Below, in pieces: positions 17,828-25,965 of a stretch of DNA of 41,617 bases (within the stretch, counting starts at the first letter, position 1; the number at the start of each line of letters is the position of its first letter). Source of the stretch: an uncultured Pelagibacteraceae bacterium (GTDB lineage Bacteria; Pseudomonadota; Alphaproteobacteria; Pelagibacterales; Pelagibacteraceae); assembly GCA_902632515.1 (NCBI GenBank), contig CACPDA010000007.1:1-41617 (forward strand), given 5' to 3'. Both the position numbers and the translations under genes were made by a program. The notes beneath the pieces are model-generated. The model searched no databases. It saw only the letters and a list, made by a program, of their open reading frames with translations, and was not told the origin of the DNA.

Positions 17828-19083
17828 TGAGTAAAATTTTAAAAATTAAAGCTCGTCAAATTTTTGACAGTAGAGGAAATCCTACTGTGGAAGCAGAAGT
17901 TTCTACAAAAAAAAATAGTGCTTCAGCTATTTGTCCTTCAGGAGCATCAACAGGAACTTATGAGGCATTTGAAAAAAGAGATAATAATAACAAAAGATAT
18001 TTAGGTAAAAGTGTTTTAACAGCAGTTAATTTAATCAATAAAAAGATATCTAAAAAATTAAAAGGACAAATTGTACATAATCAAGAGCGTATTGATGCAA
18101 TAATGATTAATTTAGATGGGACTAAACAAAAATCTAAATTAGGAGCTAATGCGATTTTAGCAGTATCTATGGCAGTTAAAAAACTTTCTGCAATTGAAAA
18201 AGGAATACCTCTTTATAAAAATTTTTTTGTAAAGAATAATTTTAAATTACCATATCCATTAATGAATATTATTAATGGTGGTGCTCATGCAAATAATGGG
18301 TTGAGGATACAAGAATTTATGATTAGACCAGATCGAGCTCGCAGTTTTTCAGAAGCAATGAGAATGAGTTTTATTGTGATTAAGAATTTAAGTAAATTAA
18401 TTAAGCAAAAAAAACTATCAACATCTGTTGGTGATGAAGGAGGTTTTGCTCCCATGATTAATAATAACAACCAAGCTTTAGATTTGATTGTAAATGCAAT
18501 AAAAAAATCAGGATTTGTTAATGGTAAGGATATTTCTATATGTTTAGATGTTGCTGCTAACGAACTTTATAAAAAAAATAAATATTCTATTCATTCTAAT
18601 AAATTTGTGTCAGTTAATAAATCTATTCAACAATATCAAAAAATGGTTGAAAAATATAAAATTAAATCCATTGAAGATCCCTTTGCTGAAAATGATTGGA
18701 TGTCATGGAATAAATTGATGAAATCTACGAAAAAAATTCAAATAGTAGGTGATGACCTTTATGTTACAAATTTAGAAAGACTAAAAAAAGGATTTTTGAA
18801 TATTTCCTCGAATGCAATTTTGATCAAACTAAATCAAATAGGAACAGTTTCAGAAACAATAGATGTTATCAAATTTGCTCAAATTATTGGTTTTAAAACG
18901 ATTATTTCTCACAGATCGGGTGATAGTGAAGATACTTTTATTGCAGATTTGGCTGTAGGTACTAATTCTAATCAAATAAAAACAGGATCTCTAGCACGGT
19001 CAGAAAGAGTAGCTAAATATAATCAATTAATTCGCATAGAAGAAGAACTTGGAAAAAAGGCTAGAATGAATAAGATTCATTAA
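17827..19083 (+). CDS. eno: Enolase
   Basis: Enolase interconverts 2-phosphoglycerate and phosphoenolpyruvate. The start is GTG at 17827, overlapping the kdsA stop; the following residues 'SKILKIKARQIFDSRGNPT' match the family N terminus exactly in position. 'ICPSGASTGTYEA' is the mobile loop. The catalytic Glu204 is in 'VGDEGGFAP' and the catalytic Lys334 is in 'ILIKLNQIGT'; 'SHRSGDSEDTFIADLAVG' (about 361-378) is near the end. 418 residues is slightly short of the usual 425-430. The PEP produced is also a substrate of the adjacent KdsA. Confidence 0.97.
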   Translation: MSKILKIKARQIFDSRGNPTVEAEVSTKKNSASAICPSGASTGTYEAFEKRDNNNKRYLGKSVLTAVNLINKKISKKLKGQIVHNQERIDAIMINLDGTKQKSKLGANAILAVSMAVKKLSAIEKGIPLYKNFFVKNNFKLPYPLMNIINGGAHANNGLRIQEFMIRPDRARSFSEAMRMSFIVIKNLSKLIKQKKLSTSVGDEGGFAPMINNNNQALDLIVNAIKKSGFVNGKDISICLDVAANELYKKNKYSIHSNKFVSVNKSIQQYQKMVEKYKIKSIEDPFAENDWMSWNKLMKSTKKIQIVGDDLYVTNLERLKKGFLNISSNAILIKLNQIGTVSETIDVIKFAQIIGFKTIISHRSGDSEDTFIADLAVGTNSNQIKTGSLARSERVAKYNQLIRIEEELGKKARMNKIH

Positions 19084-19391
19084 TGCTTAAAAGATTAAAA
19101 AAAAATTATTTCTTATTAGTATCATCTTTTCTAATTTTATATTTTTTCTTTAATCTTTTATCTGGAGAAAGGGGACTTATTTCTTATTTTGAAAAAAAAC
19201 AAATTTTAAATGATTTAAAAAAAGACGAGTCTCAAATAATTAGTCAAATTAAGGACTTGGATTTTAAAAATTCATTATTAAGTGACAATCTGGATCTTGA
19301 TTATATTGAAATTTTAATTAGAGAAAGATTTTTATTTGGAAAAAAAAATGAAACAATTTATATAATTAGAAATAATGACGCAAAAAATTAG
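19083..19391 (+). CDS. ftsB: FtsB/DivIC-like septum formation initiator
   Basis: A 102-residue bitopic membrane protein: a short basic cytoplasmic N terminus, one membrane helix (about 9-27, '[19 protein letters not shown]'), a coiled coil (about 38-70), and '[19 protein letters not shown]', the conserved tail of the DivIC/FtsB family. FtsB links early and late division proteins in the divisome. Eno followed by ftsB is a classic pairing. It overlaps lipA by 17 bases. Primary sequence is weakly conserved, so context carries part of the call. Confidence 0.82.
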   Translation: MLKRLKKNYFLLVSSFLILYFFFNLLSGERGLISYFEKKQILNDLKKDESQIISQIKDLDFKNSLLSDNLDLDYIEILIRERFLFGKKNETIYIIRNNDAKN

Positions 19392-20307
19392 ACCCCGACA
19401 TCCAGAAAAAGTAAAAAATCCGATTAATCCAATTAAAAAAAAACCTGATTGGATAAGATCAAAATTAATTAATAGTAAAGAATTTTTTACTACAAAAACT
19501 GTTGTTAACAGAAGCAATCTTGTGACAGTATGCCAAGAAGCTAATTGCCCAAATATCACCGAGTGTTGGAGCAAAAGACACGCTACATTTATGATTATGG
19601 GTGACACGTGTACAAGAGCTTGTGCATTTTGTGATGTTAAAACAGGAAAACCAGAAAAATTAGATCCATTTGAGGATATTAAGATAGCTAACGCAGTTCA
19701 AAAATTAAACTTAAGACATGTAGTGATTACTTCTGTTGACAGAGATGATTTACCAGATGGCGGATCAAATCATTTTAAAAAAGTAGTCGAAACTACAAGG
19801 AAAAAAAATCCAGACACTACTATTGAAGTTTTAACACCAGATTTTTTAAGAAAAGGAGACTCTTATAAAAAATTACTTGAAGCAGATTTAGATGTATTTA
19901 ATCATAATATCGAAACTGTACCGAGACTTTATTTAAAAGTTAGACCAGGTGCTAGGTATTTTGCATCACTAGAACTTTTGAAAAATGCAAAAAAAGATAA
20001 CACTAAAGTGTTTACTAAATCAGGAATAATGGTTGGTCTTGGAGAGGAACATGATGAAATATTACAAGTTATGGATGATTTAAGATCTGCAAATGTAGAT
20101 TTTATTACAATTGGTCAGTATCTTCAGCCGTCCGTAAAACATCATCCTCTTGAAAGATATTATCATCCGGATGAATTTAAAGAATTAGAACTTATTGCAA
20201 AATCAAAAGGTTTTCTTTTAGTTTCATCATCTCCTTTAACCAGATCTTCTTATCATGCGGACGAAGATTTTGCTAAACTTCAAAAAAATAGATTAAATTT
20301 TAATTAA
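19375..20307 (+). CDS. lipA: Lipoyl synthase
   Basis: LipA is a radical-SAM enzyme that inserts two sulfurs into octanoyl groups on lipoyl domains. The 310 residues show the auxiliary cluster cysteines Cys53, Cys58 and Cys64 ('[15 protein letters not shown]') and the radical-SAM cysteines Cys79, Cys83 and Cys86 ('[10 protein letters not shown]'). '[18 protein letters not shown]' and the C-terminal '[15 protein letters not shown]' with the conserved Arg-Ser-Ser-Tyr are also present. It starts inside ftsB (17-base overlap). In many alphaproteobacteria the pyruvate dehydrogenase genes lie between ftsB and lipA; they are absent here. Confidence 0.97.
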   Translation: MTQKIRPRHPEKVKNPINPIKKKPDWIRSKLINSKEFFTTKTVVNRSNLVTVCQEANCPNITECWSKRHATFMIMGDTCTRACAFCDVKTGKPEKLDPFEDIKIANAVQKLNLRHVVITSVDRDDLPDGGSNHFKKVVETTRKKNPDTTIEVLTPDFLRKGDSYKKLLEADLDVFNHNIETVPRLYLKVRPGARYFASLELLKNAKKDNTKVFTKSGIMVGLGEEHDEILQVMDDLRSANVDFITIGQYLQPSVKHHPLERYYHPDEFKELELIAKSKGFLLVSSSPLTRSSYHADEDFAKLQKNRLNFN

Positions 20308-20765
20308 TGCCTAAAGCTTCTGTAAAGAGGTTGATTGAATGTCAAAAAAAAGATTTAATAAATCTTGTTCTGGATATTGAAAAATATCCTCAATTTGTAC
20401 CTTTTTGTTATGATGCAAAAATTTACGAAAACAAAAATGAAGGTGATATACAAAAAATAATTGCAGATCTTACAATTGGCAAGGGTCCATTTAAAGATAC
20501 ATACAAAAGTGATGTTTCTTTTGATAAAAAAAATGACTCTATTTTTGTTAAAAATGTAGAGGGACCATTAAACCATTTAACAAACAACTGGAAATTTATT
20601 TATAAAAATAATGGTATTACAGAAGTCACCTTTGATATTGATTTTGAAATCAAAAATAAGTTTTTAAATTCTTTGATGGTTGTTTCTTTTCAATTTGGTT
20701 TGGAAAAAATAGCTGATGCTTTTCAGAAAAGAGCTGAGGAGTTATTTGGCAATTCTAACAATTGA
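20307..20765 (+). CDS. RatA/Coq10-like START-domain protein
   Basis: A 152-residue SRPBCC (START-like) protein of the Coq10/RatA family, thought to bind ubiquinone and help deliver it for respiration; E. coli RatA has also been reported to act on ribosome association. 'VLDIEKYPQFVPFCYDAKIY' (about 22-41) is the family signature, followed by 'GPFKDTYKSDV', 'VEGPLNHLTNNWKF' and 'VTFDIDFEIKN'. The start overlaps the lipA stop, and lipA-ratA is a conserved pair in alphaproteobacteria. Its last 24 bases overlap the end of the convergent cinA-type gene. Confidence 0.85.
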   Translation: MPKASVKRLIECQKKDLINLVLDIEKYPQFVPFCYDAKIYENKNEGDIQKIIADLTIGKGPFKDTYKSDVSFDKKNDSIFVKNVEGPLNHLTNNWKFIYKNNGITEVTFDIDFEIKNKFLNSLMVVSFQFGLEKIADAFQKRAEELFGNSNN

Positions 20766-21203
20766 AGCCAAAGCTTTTTTAACGGTAGCTTTTTGTATAG
20801 ATGATCTTTTTTTACTTTTAAATAAGCACTTATTTATTTGTATTTTAGTACCTCTTTTAACCCCTATAAAAACTAAGCCAACAGGTTTTTGTTTAGTGCC
20901 ACCTTTAGGTCCCGCAATACCAGTTATTGAGACATTTATATTAGCTTTAGATATTATGGACAAATTTTTAACCATTGCAAAACAGCACTCTTGGCTAACA
21001 GCACCATACTTTTTAATGATATTTTTATTTACTTTTAAAAATTTAATCTTTGCTTGGTTCGAGTAGGTAACAAGACCTAAATCAAATACTTTTGATGCAC
21101 CACTGACAGAAGTAATTGAACTAGCTAATAGTCCTCCAGTGCAAGACTCTGCAACAGAAATTTTCAATTTTTTTCTAGTTAATAAATCGATTAAAGATTT
21201 CAT
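20742..21203 (-). CDS. pncC: CinA C-terminal domain protein, nicotinamide-nucleotide amidase
   Basis: A stand-alone 153-residue CinA C-terminal domain, the PncC type that deamidates nicotinamide mononucleotide in NAD salvage. 'SVAESCTGGLLASSITSVSG' (about 18-37) and 'VSITGIAGPKGGTKQKPVG' (about 91-109) are the family motifs. The N-terminal domain of full CinA is absent, which is normal for alphaproteobacteria. It begins on the last base of pgpA, so pgpA-pncC are translated together. The 3' end overlaps ratA by 24 bases. Confidence 0.9.
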   Translation of the reverse strand: MKSLIDLLTRKKLKISVAESCTGGLLASSITSVSGASKVFDLGLVTYSNQAKIKFLKVNKNIIKKYGAVSQECCFAMVKNLSIISKANINVSITGIAGPKGGTKQKPVGLVFIGVKRGTKIQINKCLFKSKKRSSIQKATVKKALASIVRIAK

Positions 21204-21706
21204 TAGATTAAATAACTACTTAAAATCATAAAACAAATTAAAGATAAAACAACATAAAATCCTGCACAAACATCATCCATGATGACACCAAAACTATTTT
21301 TGAAGTTTTTATCAAAAAAATTTACAGGAAATGGTTTTGCTATGTCAAAAAATCTAAATAATACAAAACAAATACTATAAAAAATTATCGCTTCATCAGG
21401 AGATTTATTTGTTCCGTGTGAAATTTCATAAAGATAAATCGGTATTGATTGACCAATGAATTCATCTATAATTACTTCTTTTGGATCTTTATTTTCATTA
21501 TCTTTAATATGTATTGCAACTGCAAAAAATGAAAAAATAAAAATAATTATTAAACTTACCAAAACTATATTTGAAGATAAATTTAATATATGAAAAAAAA
21601 TATAAAGTATAATTATTGTAGCTAATGATCCAAAAGTGCCAGGAATTTTTGGTATTTTCCCTAATCCAAACATTGTAACAAAAAGTGTATTTAAAGTTTT
21701 AATCAT
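21203..21706 (-). CDS. pgpA: Phosphatidylglycerophosphatase A
   Basis: PgpA dephosphorylates phosphatidylglycerophosphate to phosphatidylglycerol at the inner membrane. The 167 residues have several membrane helices and the family motifs 'GKIPKIPGTFGSLATI' (about 17-32), 'VIIDEFIGQSIPI' (about 79-91) and 'GVIMDDVCAGFYVV' (about 139-152), which carry the acidic metal-binding residues. It overlaps ispDF by 8 bases and pncC by one base, forming the operon ispDF-pgpA-pncC. Confidence 0.93.
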   Translation of the reverse strand: MIKTLNTLFVTMFGLGKIPKIPGTFGSLATIIILYIFFHILNLSSNIVLVSLIIIFIFSFFAVAIHIKDNENKDPKEVIIDEFIGQSIPIYLYEISHGTNKSPDEAIIFYSICFVLFRFFDIAKPFPVNFFDKNFKNSFGVIMDDVCAGFYVVLSLICFMILSSYLI

Positions 21707-22805
21707 ATTTGGTCATTGATATTATTACTTCACAAGCAATTGCTTTTTCTTTTCCTATTAAACCTAATTTTTCTACTGTTTTACCTTTTAGGTTAATTTG
21801 ATTCTTATTTAAAGAAGTGAGCTTTGATATTGAGTTGATAATTTTATCTCGATATTTAGAAACTTTAGGTTGTTCACAAATTAAATTTATATCAAGGTTA
21901 TTTATTGAAATATTAGATTTATAAAGATTGTCTATAATTGGTTTCAACATTTTCGTGGATCTGATATTTTTAAATTTCTTTGTATTTGGAAAATAAGTGC
22001 CGATATCTTTTTTTCTTGAAGCACCTAAAATTGCATCAATTATCGCGTGCAAAATTACATCTCCATCAGAATGTCCTTTAAGTCCCGAATGAAAAGGAAT
22101 TTTTACTCCACCAAGATAAAGTTTTTTATTTCTTATTAGTTTATGAATGTCAAAACCTATACCAAAATAAATTTTAGAAGTTTCAATATCATCTAAATAT
22201 GTAATTTTGTGATTTTTATTTTCTCCAGATATAAATTTAACTTTATAATTTTGATTTATAAAAAGAGACGCCTCATCACTTATTTTACTTTTTTCATTAA
22301 TTGCCAGATTGTATAATTCTTTAAATCTAAAAGCTTGTGGAGTTTGTGTTAATAAAGAATTATTTTTATTCAAATTGAATATTTGATTTTTTATCTTATA
22401 TTTAATGGAGTCTTTTGATAAAACAATTGGAATTACAGCTTTATTTTTTTTTAAATTTTTAAATAAATTTTTAAGCAATTTTATAGAAAAGTTTGGTCTT
22501 GCTGCATCATGAATAAATATGTTTTTTGGTTTATATTTTTTAAGGTATTTTATGGCAATCAAAGAAGAATCTGATCTTTCCTTACCTCCTTTGATTATTG
22601 TTATTGATTTAGAATATTTCTTTTTTTTTAAATAATTAAGATTGTTCGTTACTATTAATATCTTTTTAAAAAGCTTAGAATTTAATGATTTTTCAACTGA
22701 GTGATCTATAATATCTTTATTTTTATAATTATAGAATTGTTTAGCTAATTTTTTATGAAATCTCTTACTTTTTCCTGCAGCTAGTATTACAAAATAGTTG
22801 TTCAT
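21699..22805 (-). CDS. ispDF: Bifunctional IspD/IspF isoprenoid synthesis enzyme
   Basis: A natural fusion of two MEP-pathway enzymes. Residues about 1-213 are IspD (MEP cytidylyltransferase), with 'ILAAGKSKRFHKKLAKQF' (7-24) and 'FIHDAARPNFS'. Residues about 215-368 are IspF (MECDP synthase), with the zinc-binding 'GIGFDIHKL', 'GLKGHSDGDVILHAIIDAIL' and 'DIGTYFPN'. The fusion is typical of alphaproteobacteria and some epsilonproteobacteria. The intervening step (IspE) must be encoded elsewhere. The gene diverges from ntrY across only 26 bases. Confidence 0.95.
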   Translation of the reverse strand: MNNYFVILAAGKSKRFHKKLAKQFYNYKNKDIIDHSVEKSLNSKLFKKILIVTNNLNYLKKKKYSKSITIIKGGKERSDSSLIAIKYLKKYKPKNIFIHDAARPNFSIKLLKNLFKNLKKNKAVIPIVLSKDSIKYKIKNQIFNLNKNNSLLTQTPQAFRFKELYNLAINEKSKISDEASLFINQNYKVKFISGENKNHKITYLDDIETSKIYFGIGFDIHKLIRNKKLYLGGVKIPFHSGLKGHSDGDVILHAIIDAILGASRKKDIGTYFPNTKKFKNIRSTKMLKPIIDNLYKSNISINNLDINLICEQPKVSKYRDKIINSISKLTSLNKNQINLKGKTVEKLGLIGKEKAIACEVIISMTKYD

Positions 22806-22814
22806 TTATTTAAA

Positions 22815-22823
22815 TGCTATAAT
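22815..22823 (+). promoter_or_regulatory. Extended -10 promoter of the ntrYX-trkAH operon
   Basis: TGCTATAAT is a consensus extended -10 element (TG-N-TATAAT) in the 26-bp divergent gap between ispDF and ntrY. Transcription would be expected to begin about 7 nt beyond it, at roughly 22829-22832, which is at or next to the ntrY ATG (22832). The message would then be essentially leaderless. No good -35 hexamer is visible at normal spacing, which an extended -10 tolerates. Confidence 0.55.
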
Positions 22824-22831
22824 CCTAAATC

Positions 22832-24610
22832 ATGTTAGAATTTTTGAAAAAAAATATATTCATTATCATTCTATCTAGTATCACACTATTTATAGGTTTT
22901 TTAACATTTTTAACATTCATTGATAGAAGTTTTATTGAGTTAAATCAAAATAATTTACAATTTTTGCTCATTATAAATATTCTATTACTTTTCTTATTAT
23001 TTGTATTTATTTTTATTGAAATTAAAAAATCTATAAAAAATGATATTGATAAAGATGGCCTAACTTCAAATAAAAAATATATTACTTATTTTTCTTTATT
23101 TACTTTAATACCTTCAATTTTAATTTCAATATTTTCATTATTTCTATTTTCTTTCGCATTAGAAAAATATTTTGATAAAAAAGTGACAACTGTTGTTAAT
23201 AATTCATACGAACTTGCTAAAAATTATGTCCAAGAAGTTAGAAATAAAGTTGAAGCTGATATAATTTTGATAGCTTTTGATACAAATAAAAGCGCTAATT
23301 TTTTGAACAATGATGAAACAGAATATTTAAGGTTTTTGAGAACACAAAAGTTAATTAGAGAAGTAGATGAAATACACATAATAGATAAGAATAAGAATTT
23401 ACTTTTTTCTTCTGAAGAAAAAGAAAAATATAAAGCACCAGTAGATAAAGCGCTCAATTTAGTTTTAGAAGATGATAGACCACTTAAAATAATAGATACT
23501 GCTAATAATATTTCAGCTGCGATAATTAAATTGCAGGCTTTTGATAATAGATTTTTATATGTAGTTAAATTTTTAGACGAAAATATATCGAATTATTTGT
23601 CAGAATCTCAAGAAGCAATAAATTTTTATTATACAGTTGAGGAAAGAAGCACGGGTATTAAAATCTCATTTATTTTAATCTATATAATTATTGTCTCTTT
23701 ATTGCTGTTCATATCAATAACTATTGCAATAAGATTTTCTTCAAGGTTTTTTAGATCAATAAATAACTTAATTTTAGCCTCTACGGAAATAGGACAAGGT
23801 AATTTAAATACAAAAGTTCCTGAAATTAAAACGGATAAAGATATGGAAATTTTAAATAAAAATTTTAACTCAATGATTAGTAGATTAAAAAATCAACAAG
23901 AAAAATTAATCATAAATGAAAGATATAAAGCATGGGGAAATTTAGCTAGAAAACTTGCTCATGAAATTAAAAATCCACTTACACCAATCCAATTAACTAT
24001 AGATAGAATTAAAGACAAATATGCTAACAAAATTTCAAGTGATGATCAGGCTAATTTTAAAGAAAATCTTAAAATCATAAATAATCAAATTAAACAAATC
24101 GAAAACTTAGTTAATGAATTTTCTGATTTTGCAAGAATGCCTAAACCAATTTTTAAAGAAAATGATCTGATTAAAATTTTAGAAGAAAATATAAAATTAT
24201 TATCTGAGATAGACAAATCAATTAAAATACAACTACAAACAAAGCAAAAAGATATTTTTTTAAACTGTGATAAAGAGCAAATTGCAAGAGTCTTTTTTAA
24301 TCTAATTAAGAATTCTATTGAAAGCATTCAACAAAAAACTGAAAAAAACCCCAATTTTGATAAAAAAATAGTAATTGAAATTAATGATAATAATGATCAT
24401 ATTAAAATCAGTTTAGCTGATAATGGTATTGGTTTTAACAATTTAGATAACAATATTAATGAAATTTTGAGCCCATATTTTACCACAAAAAAAAATGGAA
24501 CAGGTTTAGGATTGTCTATAGTAAATAAAATTGTCAATGATCATAATGGAGAACTTTCTTTTTTTTCGATTTCAAATGGAGCAAAAATTAATATTAATTT
24601 TATAAAATAA
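22832..24610 (+). CDS. ntrY: Sensor histidine kinase NtrY
   Basis: Membrane sensor kinase of the NtrYX two-component system, linked in other alphaproteobacteria to nitrogen, redox and envelope control. The 592 residues show three N-terminal membrane helices (about 8-30, 42-62, 87-110), a periplasmic sensor region, and a further helix (about 277-300). A HAMP segment (about 300-355), the H-box 'LAHEIKNPLTPIQL' with phospho-acceptor His377, and a HATPase domain follow. The HATPase domain has 'NLIKNSIESI', 'DNGIGFN' and 'GTGLGLSIV'. NtrY is usually above 700 residues, with a PAS domain between HAMP and the H-box; here the H-box follows HAMP almost directly, so PAS appears lost. There is no ribosome-binding site, and the start is likely leaderless. 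The stop overlaps ntrX (TAATG). Confidence 0.9.
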   Translation: MLEFLKKNIFIIILSSITLFIGFLTFLTFIDRSFIELNQNNLQFLLIINILLLFLLFVFIFIEIKKSIKNDIDKDGLTSNKKYITYFSLFTLIPSILISIFSLFLFSFALEKYFDKKVTTVVNNSYELAKNYVQEVRNKVEADIILIAFDTNKSANFLNNDETEYLRFLRTQKLIREVDEIHIIDKNKNLLFSSEEKEKYKAPVDKALNLVLEDDRPLKIIDTANNISAAIIKLQAFDNRFLYVVKFLDENISNYLSESQEAINFYYTVEERSTGIKISFILIYIIIVSLLLFISITIAIRFSSRFFRSINNLILASTEIGQGNLNTKVPEIKTDKDMEILNKNFNSMISRLKNQQEKLIINERYKAWGNLARKLAHEIKNPLTPIQLTIDRIKDKYANKISSDDQANFKENLKIINNQIKQIENLVNEFSDFARMPKPIFKENDLIKILEENIKLLSEIDKSIKIQLQTKQKDIFLNCDKEQIARVFFNLIKNSIESIQQKTEKNPNFDKKIVIEINDNNDHIKISLADNGIGFNNLDNNINEILSPYFTTKKNGTGLGLSIVNKIVNDHNGELSFFSISNGAKININFIK

Positions 24611-25965
24611 TGTCAGTTGAAATTCTTATAGTCGATGACAATTCAGATATTAGAAATATTCTTAATGAATTAATTATTGACGCTGGATATAGAACAAGAA
24701 TAGCTGCAAACTATTCTCAAGCATTATCAGAAATTGATAAAAAAATTCCCGATGTAGCAATTTTAGATGTTAAATTAGACAAAGGTGATAACGACGGAAT
24801 TGAGTTATTGGCACATATAAAATCTAAAAATAAAGATGTGCCAGTTATTATAATAACTGGACATGCTAATGTTGAAATGGCAGTAAGTTCTCTAAAACAT
24901 GGAGCATTTGAATTTATTGAAAAACCATTTGATCAAACCAGATTATTGAATTTTATAAAAAGAGCAGTTGAAAATTTAAACCTCAAATCACAAAATAAAG
25001 AATATGAAAATAAGTTATTTTACTCTTATGAATTAATTGGAAATAGTAAAAACATCTCAACCATAAGAGAGCAAATAGATAAAATTTCAATTACTGAAAG
25101 TCGAATATTAATAAATGGACCTTCAGGTTCTGGTAAAGAATTAATTGCAAGAAAAATTCATAAAAATTCTAAAAGAAATAATAAACCATTTATAATTTTA
25201 AATGGAGCTCTGCTTGACTCAAATAAGTACGAACTAGAATTATTTGGAGAAGAAAAAGAAAATGGTTCTATTTCCTATGGTGCTTTAGAAAAATCAAATC
25301 AAGGAACACTTTTGATTGACCAAGTTTCCGAAATACCTTTGGATATACAATCAAAAATATTGAGAGTTTTGACTGATCAAAAGTTCAAAAGATTAAACGG
25401 AAATAATGACATTAATGTTGACGTAAGAATTATTTGTTCATCTAGCAAGGACTTAAAAGAGGAAGTAAAAATTGGAAATTTTAGAGAAGATTTGTATCAT
25501 AGATTAAATGTTTTTGAGATAAATATTAAGTCATTAAATGAAAGAGTTTCTGATATTCCTTTACTAATCAAGTATTTTTCTAAAAAAATTTCTACTAACT
25601 ACAATATTAAAGAATTAAATATTGATGACAATGACAGTTATATTTTAAATCATAACTGGAAAGGAAATGTAAGGGAACTAAGAAATTTGATTGAAAGAAT
25701 TGCGATTCTCCAACCAGATTCTAAAGAAAAAATTTCAAATATTGTTAAAGAATCTTTAAAAGATGATGAATTAGGTGAAAAAATCACTGAAAATAGCCTA
25801 TCTGTGCCATTAAAAGAAGCTAGAGAAAAATTTGAAAAAGAGTATTTAACTATTCAATTAAAAAAATTTAATGGAAATATATCTAAAACAGCAAATTTTG
25901 TTGGCATGGAAAGAAGCGCACTTCATAGAAAATTAAAAGGTTTAGGAATAAAAGAATTTAATTAA
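24610..25965 (+). CDS. ntrX: Response regulator NtrX (divergent AAA+ domain)
   Basis: Partner of NtrY. Of 451 residues, 1-120 form a receiver domain with phospho-acceptor Asp53 ('VAILDVKL') and 'FIEKPF'. Residues about 140-375 form an AAA+ domain with Walker A 'GPSGSGKE' (170-177) and the arginine motif 'FREDLYHRLNVF'. The C terminus is a Fis-type helix-turn-helix ('GNISKTANFVGMERSALHRK', about 424-443). Two departures stand out. The sigma-54-contacting GAFTGA loop is absent: the stretch reads 'LFGEEKENGSISYGALEK'. The Walker B motif reads 'TLLIDQVSE', with Gln238 where Glu is usual. It probably acts as a DNA-binding regulator with sigma-70 rather than as a sigma-54 activator. Confidence 0.92.
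   Translation: MSVEILIVDDNSDIRNILNELIIDAGYRTRIAANYSQALSEIDKKIPDVAILDVKLDKGDNDGIELLAHIKSKNKDVPVIIITGHANVEMAVSSLKHGAFEFIEKPFDQTRLLNFIKRAVENLNLKSQNKEYENKLFYSYELIGNSKNISTIREQIDKISITESRILINGPSGSGKELIARKIHKNSKRNNKPFIILNGALLDSNKYELELFGEEKENGSISYGALEKSNQGTLLIDQVSEIPLDIQSKILRVLTDQKFKRLNGNNDINVDVRIICSSSKDLKEEVKIGNFREDLYHRLNVFEINIKSLNERVSDIPLLIKYFSKKISTNYNIKELNIDDNDSYILNHNWKGNVRELRNLIERIAILQPDSKEKISNIVKESLKDDELGEKITENSLSVPLKEAREKFEKEYLTIQLKKFNGNISKTANFVGMERSALHRKLKGLGIKEFN

Noticed and set aside
20716..21066. A 116-residue plus-strand reading frame opposite pncC
   Set aside because: It is antisense to a well-conserved gene, has no ribosome-binding site or recognisable domain, and is best seen as a shadow frame.
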